Source: Pseudomonas reinekei (lineage in GTDB: Bacteria; Pseudomonadota; Gammaproteobacteria; Pseudomonadales; Pseudomonadaceae). From it: DNA of 64,000 nt. Each line of letters begins with the position of its first letter. Within the stretch, counting starts at the first letter, position 1. Where the stretch lies: assembly GCF_001945365.1 (NCBI RefSeq), contig NZ_MSTQ01000004.1:124001-188000 (forward strand), in the 5' to 3' direction. The position numbers were made by a program, and so were the translations under genes. The notes beneath the pieces are model-generated. The model was given only the letters and a program-made list of their open reading frames with translations, had not been told where the DNA came from and did not search any database. This document shows positions 10,301 to 19,632 of this stretch, piece after piece.

Positions 10301-13300
10301 GCACGCCGCTGACCACCGAGTGATCGATGTCTTGCCACAACTGCGCCTGCAACGCCCGAGCCTTGTCGGTGAAGCTCATGGCCCCGGCGATGTTGACTTC
10401 CAGCAGCACCAGGGAGGTGAAGTCGCCGATGATTTCATCGACGTCCGGGTGCAACGGCAAGCGATTGAACAGCGGCAAGCTGAGGGTAAATCGCGGCTGC
10501 CGACTCCACAGCGCCAGCACTTCGCTGAAAGCAGTCAGGAGCATCACCGACGGCGTCACCGCAAATTGTTTGGCCACGGTTTTCAACTGCGCCCACTGCG
10601 CCGCCGGCATATCGCGGTCGCGGCGGGTGAAGTGCGGATTGCTGATGCTGTCCGGCTGGCACACCAGCGGCAGGTCCGGCGCCGGTGCCAGGCGGGTGAC
10701 CCGTTCGCGCCAGTAGCTCAGGGCTTGTTCGTAACGAATGCCGTTGCGAAGCTGATGTTCGGCCAGCACGTAATCGCGGAAGGTCAGGCCCGGCTCGGGC
10801 AGGATCAGCTGCGGATCAACGTAAAACGCCATCAGCTCGCGGGCGAGAATCTGTGTGCTCGCGGCATCGACGATCAAGGCATCCAGGCTGATGTGCAAAT
10901 GGGTGATGCCATCATCGAGCAACGACAGGCTGAACTCGAACAGCGGCCAGCGACTGGCGTCCAGCACTTGATGGGACTGACGCTCGCGGGTCGCTTGCAA
11001 CGTCTGCTGCGCGACGTCAGCGGGCACGCCGCGCAAATCGCTGCGGGGCATGCAGTAGGTTGGCACCTGCTCCAGTACCTGCTGCGTACCATCGCTGAGA
11101 AACACCACGCGCAGCATGTCGTGGCGCTGAATCATCCGGTTCAGCGCCTGCTCGAAACGCGCGGCATCGAAATCCGGGATGCGCAGTTCTTCGTAGCCGT
11201 GGGCACTGACCCCGCCGAGGCTGACCGTGGCTTCGCGACCAAACCAGTAGGCTTGCTGGATATCGGTCAATGGGAACGGCGCATGCCGGGCGCCACGATC
11301 CGCCTCGATCACAAGGCAGGCCGGGACGATTTGCGCATCATCGCTGCGCCCGGCCTGTACGTGCGCCGCCAGATCCATCAGCACCGGCGTCTTGAACAGA
11401 TTGCTCAAGGACAACTGCGCGCCCATGCGCTGGTTGATCGCGTAGATCATCCGGGTCGCCAGCAGCGAGTGGCCGCCCAGTTCGAAGAAGTTGTCGTGAA
11501 TCCCGACCCGTTCGCACTTGAGCACCTCGGCCCAGATCTCGGCCATTTGCTGTTCGGTGTCGTCGCGCGGCGCCACGTAAGTGGCCCCGGCGGTGCGTTC
11601 CGGTGCAGGTAATGCCTGACGGTCGAGCTTGCCATTGCGGGTCAACGGCAACTGCGCCATCGAGACCCATGCGCTGGGAATCATGTGCTCAGGCAAGTGC
11701 CGTTGCAGTTCGGCGCGCAGGGTTTCGCTGGACGCCGGGCCGACCACGTAGGCCACCAGACGCTTATCCCCCGCCACATCTTCACGCAGCAACACCGCGG
11801 CGTCCTGCACGCCGGGCTGCTGTTGCAACACGCTGTCGATCTCACCGAGTTCGATACGGAAGCCGCGCAACTTGACCTGCTGGTCGATGCGCCCCAGGTA
11901 CTGCACGTTGCCGTCGGCCTGGAATTTCGCCAGGTCTGCGCTGCGGTACATGCGCGCACCGGGCTCGGTGCTGAACGGGTCCGGCACAAAGCGGTCGGCG
12001 GTCAGGTCCGGGCGGTTCAGATAACCGCGAGCCAGGCATGCGCCAGCGATGTACAACTCCCCCGCCACGCCGACTGGCACCGGGTTCATATCGACGTCAA
12101 GCACGTACAGCCGCGCGTTGGCGATCGGACGGCCAATCGGCGGCGCGTCCGGCCAGTCTTCGGCGTCGCTGCACCACAGGCTGAACTGGCTGACCACGTG
12201 GGTTTCGGTCGGGCCGTACTGGTTGTGCAATTGCGCGCCGCCGAGGCCGCGCACAAAGCCACGCAGTTCATCGTTGATTTGCAGGGCTTCGCCCGCCGTG
12301 ACAATTTCGCAGCCACCGGCCGGCATCGGCGCATCGGCCTCGGTCAGCCCGGCGAGTTGTTGCAACACGGCAAACGGCAGGAACGCCCGCTGCACGCCTT
12401 CGGCCACCAGGGTCGGACGCAGCGCGGCGAGGTCCTTGCGGCTGTCTTCGGTCATCAGCAACAGGCTGCCCCCCGAACACAACGTGCTGCAGACTTCCTG
12501 GAACGACACGTCGAAATTCAGCGAAGCGAATTGCAAGACCCGGCCCGGTGCCTGCGCTTGTTCAAGCTGCCAGGCGATCAGGTTATCCAGGGCGCGGCGG
12601 TTGTGCGCCACGCCTTTCGGGCGGCCGGTGGAACCGGAGGTGTAGAGCACGTAGCCCAGATTGTCGGGGCTGACGGCCACTCGCGGATCGGTATCCGGGC
12701 AGTGAGCCCAGCGCTGCGCATCGGTGTCCAGGCAGCAGGCGTTGATGACGCCGGGTAGAGCCTCCAGCAATGCGCACTGAGTCAGCAGCAAGGTCGGCGC
12801 CGCGTCGCTGAACATGAAGGCCAGACGCTCAATCGGGTAAGCCGGGTCGAACGGCACATACGCCGCGCCCGCCTTGAGGATCGCCAGCAAACCGATGACC
12901 ATCTCCGGCGATCGTTCCAGGCATAGACCGACCCGGTGCTCGGGGCGCACACCTTGCTCGATCAGGTAATGAGCAAGACGATTGGCGGCCCGATTCAGTG
13001 CGCCATAACTCAGTTGCCGGTCGTTCGCGAGCAACGCTGCCGCCTCTGGCGTGCGCCGGGCCACGGCTTCAAACCGCGCCACACAATCAGGCATGGCCGA
13101 GGTGTCGCGCTCGGTACGGTTCCAGTCGTGGACGATCTGTTGATGTTGTTCCGCGCTCAGCAGGTCCACATTCGATAACGGTTGTTCCGGCTGCTCGACC
13201 ATCTGGGTCAGTACCCGGCGCAGGTACTCGCCGAACTGCGCCACCGTGCCCGGTTCGAACAGGCCGGAAGCGTATTCCAGACCGCCGACAATCTGCCCGT

Positions 13301-16300
13301 CACGCTCATGCAGCGCCAATTGCAGATCGAACTTGGCTACGTGATGGCTGCTCTGTACCGGACTGACCTCAAGGCCCGACAACAGCAGATCCGAGCCTTG
13401 ATCCTGCTCCCAGGCAAACAGCACCTGGAACAGCGGGCTGTGCGCCAGGCTGCGGGGCGGGTTGAGCAACTCGACGACCTGTTCGAACGGCAAGTCCTGA
13501 TGTTCCTGGGCACCCAGCGCCACGCGGCGCGCTTGCTGCAGCCATTGCGCCACCGACGGCGAACCCGAGCGTGTCATACGCAGCGCCAGAGTGTTGACGA
13601 AGAAACCGATCAGGCCTTCCAGCTCCTGGTGCGTGCGGTTAGCCGACGGCACGCCGATCACCACATCGGCCTGCCCGGACAGTCGCGACAGCACCAGCGA
13701 CCAGGCCGCCAGCAACGTCATGAACAGCGTGGTGCCCTGCTGCATGCACAAGGCTTTCAACTGTGCGGTCAACGCCGGGTCCAACACCAGCGGCACGAAA
13801 CCGCCGAGGTAATCCTGCACCACAGGGCGTTTATGATCGGCCGGCAGTTCCAGCAATAGCGGCGCGCCGCTGAGGGTGTCGCGCCAGTAGCGGCTCTGCT
13901 CGGCCAGCACGTCGCCGGTCAGCCATTGGCGTTGCCACACGGCGTAATCCACATACTGTACGGGCAGCGGCGGCAACGGATTGTCGCGGTCCTGAATGGC
14001 GGCTTCGTACAGCAAGCCCAGTTCACGGGTGAGCACGCCCATCGACCAGCCATCAGAGATGATGTGGTGCTGGGTCAGCAGCAGCACATGATCGTCATCC
14101 GCCAGCCGCACCAAGCTGACGCGCATCAGTGGTCCACAGGTCAGGTCGAAAGGTTTGGCGCCCTCTTCGTCGATCAATTGCGTGAGAAGCGCTTCGGACT
14201 GGCCTTGCAGGTCAACCACCGACAGCTTGATCGATTGCCCAGGCGCCGCAACCCGTTGCCGTCCTTCCCCTTCCACGGCGATGAACGTGGTGCGCAACGC
14301 TTCATGCCGCGCCACCAGTTGATTGAAGGCGCGTTCCAGGGCGGCGATCTGCAACGGACCGCGCATGCGCAGGTTCAACGGCATGTGATACGCCGCGTTG
14401 CCACCCGCCATTTGTGCGAGGAACCACAGGCGCTGCTGGGCAGACGACAACGTTTGCGCGCCCGACCGCTCAACAGTCGCTATCGCCACGCGAGCCTTGC
14501 CCTGGTTGTGTTTCAGCCGTTCGGCAAACTGTTCCAGCACCGGCGCGGCAAACAGCGCCGAAGGGGCCACTTCCAGGCCGAGTTGCTGCCGGACTTGAGC
14601 CAGTACGCGCATCACCAGCAGTGAGTGGCCGCCGAGAGCAAAAAACTGATCCTGGCGACCCACCTGCTCGACGCCGAGCACTTCAGCCCAGATTTCAGCG
14701 AGCGCAATTTCCAGTGGACCTTGCGCCGGCTGATAGTCGCGCTGATCGAAGGCCTGGGCATCAGGCATCGGCAACTCAGTGCGATCCAGTTTGCCGTTGG
14801 CCGTCAGTGGCAGCGCATCAAGCCGTACGAACGCCGTGGGCACCATGTAATCCGGCAGGCTGACTTGGAGTTGCTCACGCAGCGAACGCGGATTGAGTGC
14901 CGCGCCTTGGCTTTCGCAATAGTAAGCGACCAGTCGCGATTCGCCGACCGAGTCCTGACGCAACAGCACCAGGCTTTCGCGCACCCCGGCAATGTCCGCC
15001 AGACGCGCTTCGATTTCTCCCACCTCCAGGCGCAGGCCGCGCAGCTTGATCTGGAAGTCATTGCGCCCCAGGAATTCCAGATGGCCGTCCGCCCGATAAC
15101 GCGCCAGATCACCGCTGCGATACAGGCGTTCGCCTGCCACAAATGGACTGTCGATGAAACGTTCGGCGGTCAGTTGCGGCAGGTTCAGATAGCCCCGGGC
15201 AACGCCGGCGCCACCGATGTGCAATTCGCCCGCCACACCCACGGGCACGGGGGCACCCAGTGCATCCAGCAGGTAAATCCGCGTATTGGCCAGCGCTCGC
15301 CCGATCGGCAATACGCCGTCGGCCACGCTGGCGTCGTTGAATTCAAAACAGGTGCTGTCGATGCTCGCCTCGGTCACGCCATAGGCCTGGACAATCTGCA
15401 CGTGATCGCCAGCCAGTCGGCGTAATTGCCGGGCGCTGTGGGCGGTCCAGACGTCAGAGCCACAGACCACGGTGCGCAGGAACGACAGGTCGTGGCCGCT
15501 GTCTTCGACCCAGGCCAGCAACGGGTTGAGCACGGCCGGCACGAAGTCGGCGAAACCGATTGGCGCTTCACTCAGCAGGCGATACAGCGCGGGCGGGTCC
15601 ATCAACGTTTCACGCGGGCACAGCACCAGCGTGCCGCCAAAACCGAGGGCGCGGATCAGATCGGCGCTGAACACGTCGAAGGAAAAACCGGCCATTTGCA
15701 GGTGATTGAGGGACGCGTCCAGGGCGTAGAGTTTTTCCCAGGCTGCACTGACGGCGATCAGGCCACTGTGCTCGACCATGACGCCTTTCGGGGTGCCGGT
15801 GGAGCCCGACGTGTAGATCACGTACGCCAAGTGCCGAGGCGTCAGCCCGACGGCGTGGGGGTCGGGATTGTGCGTTGATTGCGAGTCCCATGGGCGAGTG
15901 TCGGAGATGTCCAACACGGTGGAATGTTCAAGGGTGGCAGCGGCGGAGCCGTGGCTCAGCACCACGGCGGGTGCACTGTCGGCGAGCATATGCGCCAGCC
16001 GTGCCGGAGGATAAGCCGGGTCCAGCGGCACATACGCGCCGCCAGCCTTGAGCACCGCCAGTACGCCGACCAGCATGTCCAGCGAGCGCTCCAGGCACAG
16101 CCCGACACGCACGTCCGGGCCGACACCCAGGCTGCGCAGGTGATGGGCGAGGCGGTTGGCACGAGTATTCAGCTCACCATAGCTCAGCGCCTTGTCGTTC
16201 AATCGTGCGGCGATGGCGTCAGGGTTGCGCTGGACCTGGGCTTCGAACAAACCCTGGACGTATTGTGTGGCGTCGAATGCTTGCTCGGCGCTGTTCCAGT

Positions 16301-17078
16301 CGTGCAGAAGATGCTGGCGTTCGGCGGCGCCGAGCATTTGCAGCGCCATCACCGCTGTTGTGGGTTGCGCGACCATCTGTTGCAGAACGCTGTTCAGGTA
16401 ACCGGCATGACGCTCGAGGGTCGCGGCGTCGAACAACGCCGGGGCGTAATGCAAATGGCCGCGGATGCGCCCTTCCGATTCGGCCAGCACCAGCGTCAGA
16501 TCAAACCCGGCAGGCAGCGGCTGCGAATGCTCCCAGACGAATAACACCTGCATCAGCGGATGGTAGGCGGTGCTTTGTTCGGGGTTGAGGTACGCGAGCA
16601 ATTGCTCGAACGGCACGTCTCGATGTTCCTCGGCACCGAGCAGCACAGCGCGGGTGTGATCCAGCAATTGGCTTGTTGACGGAGCCCCTGCAAGGGACAC
16701 GCGCAGTGGCAGCGTGTTGCCGAACGTCTCCGTGCGCGCGCCGATGATCACCTCGTGCTGGCCCGACAACCGCGCCAGCACCACCGCCCAGCCGGCGAGC
16801 AATGTCATGCACAAAGCCTGGCCGTGACGCTGCCCCAAAACCTTGAGCCCTTCGGTCAGCGAAGCATCCAGTTCCAGCGCGTGCGAAGCGGTTTGAACGC
16901 CCTGCACCGCGGGCCGTGGCCGGTCGGTGGGCAACTCCAGCAACGCCGGGGCATCGGCCAGCCGCTCGCGCCAGTAGGCGAGTGCCGGGGTGGCGGATGG
17001 ATTTTCGGCTAAAGCGTTGGGCTGCGCGGAGGTCGTCCCGCGCAAGGAAGATTTGTCGAACATCAGGCTACCGTCCAT
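7362..17078 (-). CDS. NRPS with heterocyclisation and oxidase domains (first gene of cluster)
   Basis: This 3238-aa megasynthetase opens with only the C-terminal half of a condensation domain (residues about 28-245, no HHxxxDG motif). Next come A1 (YVIYTSGSTGTPKG near 421) and T1 (GGHSLL near 817), then a full C domain (HHIISDGWS near 1004), A2 (near 1479) and T2 (near 1869). The third module is a cyclisation domain with DALIVDAAS near 2066 in place of HHxxxDG, A3 (near 2533), T3 (LGATS near 2926), and a C-terminal nitroreductase-like FMN oxidase (about 2965-3220, with YRSVRQY and PSAGGLYP). The A3 pocket D-L-Y-N-M-S-L-I-W matches cysteine activation, so Cys would be cyclised to thiazoline and oxidised to thiazole. 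The annotated ATG lacks a clear ribosome site; an ATG five codons later (17063) is an alternative. Confidence 0.95.
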   Translation of the reverse strand: MDGSLMFDKSSLRGTTSAQPNALAENPSATPALAYWRERLADAPALLELPTDRPRPAVQGVQTASHALELDASLTEGLKVLGQRHGQALCMTLLAGWAVVLARLSGQHEVIIGARTETFGNTLPLRVSLAGAPSTSQLLDHTRAVLLGAEEHRDVPFEQLLAYLNPEQSTAYHPLMQVLFVWEHSQPLPAGFDLTLVLAESEGRIRGHLHYAPALFDAATLERHAGYLNSVLQQMVAQPTTAVMALQMLGAAERQHLLHDWNSAEQAFDATQYVQGLFEAQVQRNPDAIAARLNDKALSYGELNTRANRLAHHLRSLGVGPDVRVGLCLERSLDMLVGVLAVLKAGGAYVPLDPAYPPARLAHMLADSAPAVVLSHGSAAATLEHSTVLDISDTRPWDSQSTHNPDPHAVGLTPRHLAYVIYTSGSTGTPKGVMVEHSGLIAVSAAWEKLYALDASLNHLQMAGFSFDVFSADLIRALGFGGTLVLCPRETLMDPPALYRLLSEAPIGFADFVPAVLNPLLAWVEDSGHDLSFLRTVVCGSDVWTAHSARQLRRLAGDHVQIVQAYGVTEASIDSTCFEFNDASVADGVLPIGRALANTRIYLLDALGAPVPVGVAGELHIGGAGVARGYLNLPQLTAERFIDSPFVAGERLYRSGDLARYRADGHLEFLGRNDFQIKLRGLRLEVGEIEARLADIAGVRESLVLLRQDSVGESRLVAYYCESQGAALNPRSLREQLQVSLPDYMVPTAFVRLDALPLTANGKLDRTELPMPDAQAFDQRDYQPAQGPLEIALAEIWAEVLGVEQVGRQDQFFALGGHSLLVMRVLAQVRQQLGLEVAPSALFAAPVLEQFAERLKHNQGKARVAIATVERSGAQTLSSAQQRLWFLAQMAGGNAAYHMPLNLRMRGPLQIAALERAFNQLVARHEALRTTFIAVEGEGRQRVAAPGQSIKLSVVDLQGQSEALLTQLIDEEGAKPFDLTCGPLMRVSLVRLADDDHVLLLTQHHIISDGWSMGVLTRELGLLYEAAIQDRDNPLPPLPVQYVDYAVWQRQWLTGDVLAEQSRYWRDTLSGAPLLLELPADHKRPVVQDYLGGFVPLVLDPALTAQLKALCMQQGTTLFMTLLAAWSLVLSRLSGQADVVIGVPSANRTHQELEGLIGFFVNTLALRMTRSGSPSVAQWLQQARRVALGAQEHQDLPFEQVVELLNPPRSLAHSPLFQVLFAWEQDQGSDLLLSGLEVSPVQSSHHVAKFDLQLALHERDGQIVGGLEYASGLFEPGTVAQFGEYLRRVLTQMVEQPEQPLSNVDLLSAEQHQQIVHDWNRTERDTSAMPDCVARFEAVARRTPEAAALLANDRQLSYGALNRAANRLAHYLIEQGVRPEHRVGLCLERSPEMVIGLLAILKAGAAYVPFDPAYPIERLAFMFSDAAPTLLLTQCALLEALPGVINACCLDTDAQRWAHCPDTDPRVAVSPDNLGYVLYTSGSTGRPKGVAHNRRALDNLIAWQLEQAQAPGRVLQFASLNFDVSFQEVCSTLCSGGSLLLMTEDSRKDLAALRPTLVAEGVQRAFLPFAVLQQLAGLTEADAPMPAGGCEIVTAGEALQINDELRGFVRGLGGAQLHNQYGPTETHVVSQFSLWCSDAEDWPDAPPIGRPIANARLYVLDVDMNPVPVGVAGELYIAGACLARGYLNRPDLTADRFVPDPFSTEPGARMYRSADLAKFQADGNVQYLGRIDQQVKLRGFRIELGEIDSVLQQQPGVQDAAVLLREDVAGDKRLVAYVVGPASSETLRAELQRHLPEHMIPSAWVSMAQLPLTRNGKLDRQALPAPERTAGATYVAPRDDTEQQMAEIWAEVLKCERVGIHDNFFELGGHSLLATRMIYAINQRMGAQLSLSNLFKTPVLMDLAAHVQAGRSDDAQIVPACLVIEADRGARHAPFPLTDIQQAYWFGREATVSLGGVSAHGYEELRIPDFDAARFEQALNRMIQRHDMLRVVFLSDGTQQVLEQVPTYCMPRSDLRGVPADVAQQTLQATRERQSHQVLDASRWPLFEFSLSLLDDGITHLHISLDALIVDAASTQILARELMAFYVDPQLILPEPGLTFRDYVLAEHQLRNGIRYEQALSYWRERVTRLAPAPDLPLVCQPDSISNPHFTRRDRDMPAAQWAQLKTVAKQFAVTPSVMLLTAFSEVLALWSRQPRFTLSLPLFNRLPLHPDVDEIIGDFTSLVLLEVNIAGAMSFTDKARALQAQLWQDIDHSVVSGVRVLRELSQARGVQQTAMPIVFNSTLSEAAPELAEFNLADALNARPVHSITQTPQVWLDHTLLELEGRLLFNWDSIDELFPAGMIEEMFVAYNALLDRLLEPAAWEANTPQLLPLARLPAPLDTQDPLPLMHELFERQALITPDAVAVIATQRQLTYGQLRTGARSLGALLQAEGVTPNRLVAVMMERGWEQVVATLAVLYAGGAYLPIDPALPAERVRHILERAEVSLVLTQPPLLGVIEWPVQVRAIAVTDDVMGQHAPLQPVNLAPSDLAYVIYTSGSTGMPKGVVIDHRGAVNTLLDINRRFAVGSADRVLAISSLSFDLSVYDFFGTLAAGAAVVVLEPQLALDPAHWRDLIARHQVSLWNSVPALLGMLLEYVEGESGTLPASLRVAMLSGDWIPLTLPQRLWALQPSAQLFSLGGATEASIWSICYPVQHVDPAWRSIPYGKALDHQRFYVLDEALQVRPTWVAGQLYIGGIGLAQGYWRDEKLSTGSFFPHPLTGERLYRTGDLGRLLPDGNIEFLGREDNQVKVQGYRIELGEIEAALNRHPGVQGAVVQILGSTLGEKRLACYVLKADPALQASDFALYLADKLPAYMVPSSFTFVDAWPLSSNGKVDKKRLPEPSPQVESGPALEVDGVQEQRLVAIVQAVLKRDVIAGDANLLNLGATSIDIVRISNALSSELRFRPHVAQLLAQPTLLHLIGMYRQSLAHQELVSNAQQRLNSHEDVIEDPQLRAQFKADQRGRRTFAQTLPSVALTLPQTPAFAKRFSDYRSVRQYAAQPIETRDFAELLAALAQGQLDDEVKYQFPSAGGLYPIQAYLYVKPERVIGVPGGAYYYDPCEHRLLALASGALDPDTYDYFVNRPVFENAAFSLFFIADMAAIRPLYGERSRDFCHIETGAIGQLLSMTAVEQGLGLCGMGSIDEQQLPALFDLGPSHQLIYSMVGGLRTTDEQHRAAVEAFAPDQPSDDSDMEEFEV

Positions 17079-17851
17079 GACTACGTTGTTTTTGTGTGTT
17101 TGGCTGGGACGTTCATAGCCCGCCAGTCAGGCCCGACACTGTGTGCCGGATCGGTGAAGCGAAACTCAGGGGGATGGTGCGGCGCGTGCCCGCGGACCTG
17201 TGTCATGAGCGGGCGCAGTGGCGCACCAGGAGTGGCGGGGTTTTTGGCTGGCGAATAGCACTGCAAGGCGTGAGTCGCAAACAGCAGGGAAACTGGCGGG
17301 GGCGTTTGCGACTTCTGCCGTTTTGCCCACTGCACCGACGAATAGAGACCGCTTGACCAATTGAAACCTCACCTTTCGTTTGAGGGTCAACGATGGGGAA
17401 CGGCCTGCGCAGGGGTAACAGCGCCAGGGTGGACCCGATCGGCTGCGATTGCCGGGCTTATTACCCAAAGACAATCTATTGACGCCGGGATATTGGCCCT
17501 TGGCGCCGCCGAATAATAACCATGATTGTCGGCAACGAGGCAAACAAAAAGTTACAAACATGAAAATCATAAGCGCGTGCGCCTCAAGCCAGACCGGTCG
17601 AACGCCATCACCACCCGAGTGCGATCATGGGTGGTTAACACGGATGTTTGCCATGGCACCGGCAAGCGCGCGGGCGCCCGCGCGACACTTGGACAACACC
17701 TGAATCAGCGACTTTATTCCATCAATTTGTTCCATGTAATCAGCACTTTGGGATAGAGAGAATTGACGTTGCGCAGAGGCGTTCAAACGTTAGGCTGGCG
17801 CCACTTGCCAGCGCACTACGCGCCATAGGTTGCGTCACATAGGTCAAAACC
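17079..17851. other. 773-bp divergent intergenic region, no gene recognised
   Basis: This region separates the NRPS operon (minus) from the T6SS sensor operon (plus). I looked in all minus-strand frames for the missing N-terminal half of the first condensation domain and found no matching peptide. The stretch at about 17510-17580 is AT-richer than its surroundings and could carry promoters for either side, but I could not find a convincing -35/-10 pair or a sigma-54 site. Confidence 0.5.
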
Positions 17852-18751
17852 GTGAACCGATTTTCTGTGCTCCTGCTGATTGCAGGGTTGCTGCAAACAT
17901 CAGCCCTGCTGGCCGCTTCACGCAACGTGGGCGTGATCACGTTTGCCGAAAAACCACTTCGACTCATCCGCGCCACGGCGCTCTACAACGTTGGCCCGGG
18001 TGTGCATCTGCAAAATGGCGACTTCATCGAGTCTGATCAATCGATCACCCAGATCGAAGGTCTGGCGACCAGCACACTGGCGCTGGGTCCCAACACCCGC
18101 GCCGCCATCACTCAACGTGAGGGCGTAACCGTTGTGCACATCCTTCGCGGCTGGCTGAAAGTACAACCCGCTCCCCGTACCGCTGCGTCCGGCCTGGAGA
18201 TCACCACCCGCAATTTGCGTTCGGACGTGAGCCGCAGTGCCAGCGTGATGCATGTCAGCGACACACAAGTGGAAGTCTTCGTCGAGAGTGGTTCGCAATC
18301 CATTGTGGAACTGGACAAGCGCGGCCAACCCGGGCGCACATCGTTGCTCAGTGGCGAGCAGTTCACCCTGCGCAAGGGAGACGAACCCTTACAATCCCCC
18401 GGGCGTCCGCCGGCCACTTTCATCAGCACGGTGCCGAACGCTTTTTTCGACGCTCTGGTCTTGCTGTCGGGCAAGCCTGCCGGCGATGTAGCGCCTAAAA
18501 AAATTCGCGATGTCGACTTCGCCGACATCGCTCACTGGCTCCACGCACCCAACCTGAACCGGACGCACATGGCGAATCAATTCGCCCCACGCCTGGCCAA
18601 CCCGGCATTTCGCGAAGCCATTGTCCGGGAGATGGGCGGCTCATTTGAATGGGAGACCGCGTTGTTCCGTTTCGAGAGTAAAAGCCGCACCCTGAAAAAA
18701 ACCGGTGACAGCGTGCGTACTACTCACCTGCAACAGCCCACCGGAGCCTGA
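17852..18751 (+). CDS. FecR-domain periplasmic protein, T6SS-associated
   Basis: This 299-aa protein has a signal peptide (about residues 1-22, cleavage likely after LLAA). A FecR-like beta-rich domain follows (about 45-150, including the LGPNTRAAI and VTVVHILRGWLKV stretches). The C-terminal part has no motif I recognise. FecR domains normally sit in periplasmic parts of sigma-regulator proteins, but here there is no transmembrane anchor and no adjacent sigma gene. The gene heads a four-gene operon whose later members are a membrane sensor, a kinase and a phosphatase, so a role as a periplasmic ligand or adaptor of that pathway is inferred. The start is GTG with AGG eight bases upstream. The stop overlaps the next ATG (TGATG). 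Confidence 0.8.
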   Translation: MNRFSVLLLIAGLLQTSALLAASRNVGVITFAEKPLRLIRATALYNVGPGVHLQNGDFIESDQSITQIEGLATSTLALGPNTRAAITQREGVTVVHILRGWLKVQPAPRTAASGLEITTRNLRSDVSRSASVMHVSDTQVEVFVESGSQSIVELDKRGQPGRTSLLSGEQFTLRKGDEPLQSPGRPPATFISTVPNAFFDALVLLSGKPAGDVAPKKIRDVDFADIAHWLHAPNLNRTHMANQFAPRLANPAFREAIVREMGGSFEWETALFRFESKSRTLKKTGDSVRTTHLQQPTGA

Positions 18752-19632
18752 TGATGAAGTTTTCCCTGGCGGTCAAATTCAATATCGTGTTCCTGGCGGT
18801 ATTCGCTGTGGGCTTCGCCGCCAGCAGTTTGTTCACTTACCGGCTGCTGCAACAAAGCGCTCGCGAAGAGTCTCTCGACAACGCGCGCATGCTCATGGGC
18901 GCAGCGTCCGCCGCCAGCATCTACACCTCGGCGCAGATCGCTCCGCTGCTGGAAAACCGTCTGCGCTTCGAGTTCTTGCCACAGTCGATCCCGGCATTCG
19001 CCTCAACCGAACATTTGCGCGAGTTGCTCAAGTCCTATCCTGATTACTCATACAAAGAAGCCACACTCAACCCGACCAACCCGCGTGACAAAGCCACTGA
19101 CTGGGAGGCCACCATCGTCAACCAGCTACGTGGCAAGCCTGACCTCAAGGAACTGGTCGGTGAGCGCAATGATGGCGACGGTCCATCACTGTTTGTAGCC
19201 CAGCCGATCCAGATCACCGACCCGGCCTGCCTCGCCTGCCATACCACGCCGGCGCTCGCACCGAAAACCGTGGTCGACCGCTACGGCCCGGACAACGGCT
19301 TCGGCTGGAAGCTCAACGAAATCATCGGTGCGCGACTCGTATCGGTACCGCTTACGGTGCCGCTGGAGCGCGCCAACCTGCTCCTGCGCACCTACATGCT
19401 GTCGCTGCTGGGCATATTTGCCTTCCTGTTTTGTGCGTTGAACTTGATGGTCTACCTGTTCGTGACCCGACGCTTGTGCCAGATGTCGAACCTGGCGGAC
19501 AGGGTCAGCCTCGGCGAGAGCGACGTGCCCCAGATGGACACCCGGGGCCGCGATGAACTGACGCGCCTGGCGCAATCGTTCGAACGGATGCGCACCAGTC
19601 TGGTCAGTGCCATGAAAATGCTCGAAGAATGA
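18751..19632 (+). CDS. DUF3365/HAMP membrane sensor with CxxCH haem motif
   Basis: This 293-aa protein has a transmembrane segment near residues 8-28 and a periplasmic domain resembling the DUF3365 (Tll0287-like) family. The periplasmic domain carries a CLACH motif near residues 160-164, the canonical c-type haem attachment pattern. A second transmembrane segment (about 210-232) leads into a HAMP linker (about 235-290), after which the protein ends. It therefore has an input and a signal-conversion module but no kinase or cyclase output. The next gene overlaps as ATGA and encodes a cytoplasmic Ser/Thr kinase, so the HAMP coil may act on that kinase directly. A redox or haem-linked signal is inferred, not shown. 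Two ATGs are adjacent; the second is better spaced from GGAG. Confidence 0.85.
   Translation: MMKFSLAVKFNIVFLAVFAVGFAASSLFTYRLLQQSAREESLDNARMLMGAASAASIYTSAQIAPLLENRLRFEFLPQSIPAFASTEHLRELLKSYPDYSYKEATLNPTNPRDKATDWEATIVNQLRGKPDLKELVGERNDGDGPSLFVAQPIQITDPACLACHTTPALAPKTVVDRYGPDNGFGWKLNEIIGARLVSVPLTVPLERANLLLRTYMLSLLGIFAFLFCALNLMVYLFVTRRLCQMSNLADRVSLGESDVPQMDTRGRDELTRLAQSFERMRTSLVSAMKMLEE

Noticed and set aside
17081..17570. Minus-strand open frames that might supply the missing half of the first condensation domain
   Set aside because: Their translations contain no condensation-domain motif and have low-complexity, shadow-like composition.
17785..17815. Sigma-54-like GG...GC pattern before the FecR-domain gene
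   Set aside because: The GG and GC elements are eight and not ten bases apart, so it does not fit a -24/-12 promoter.
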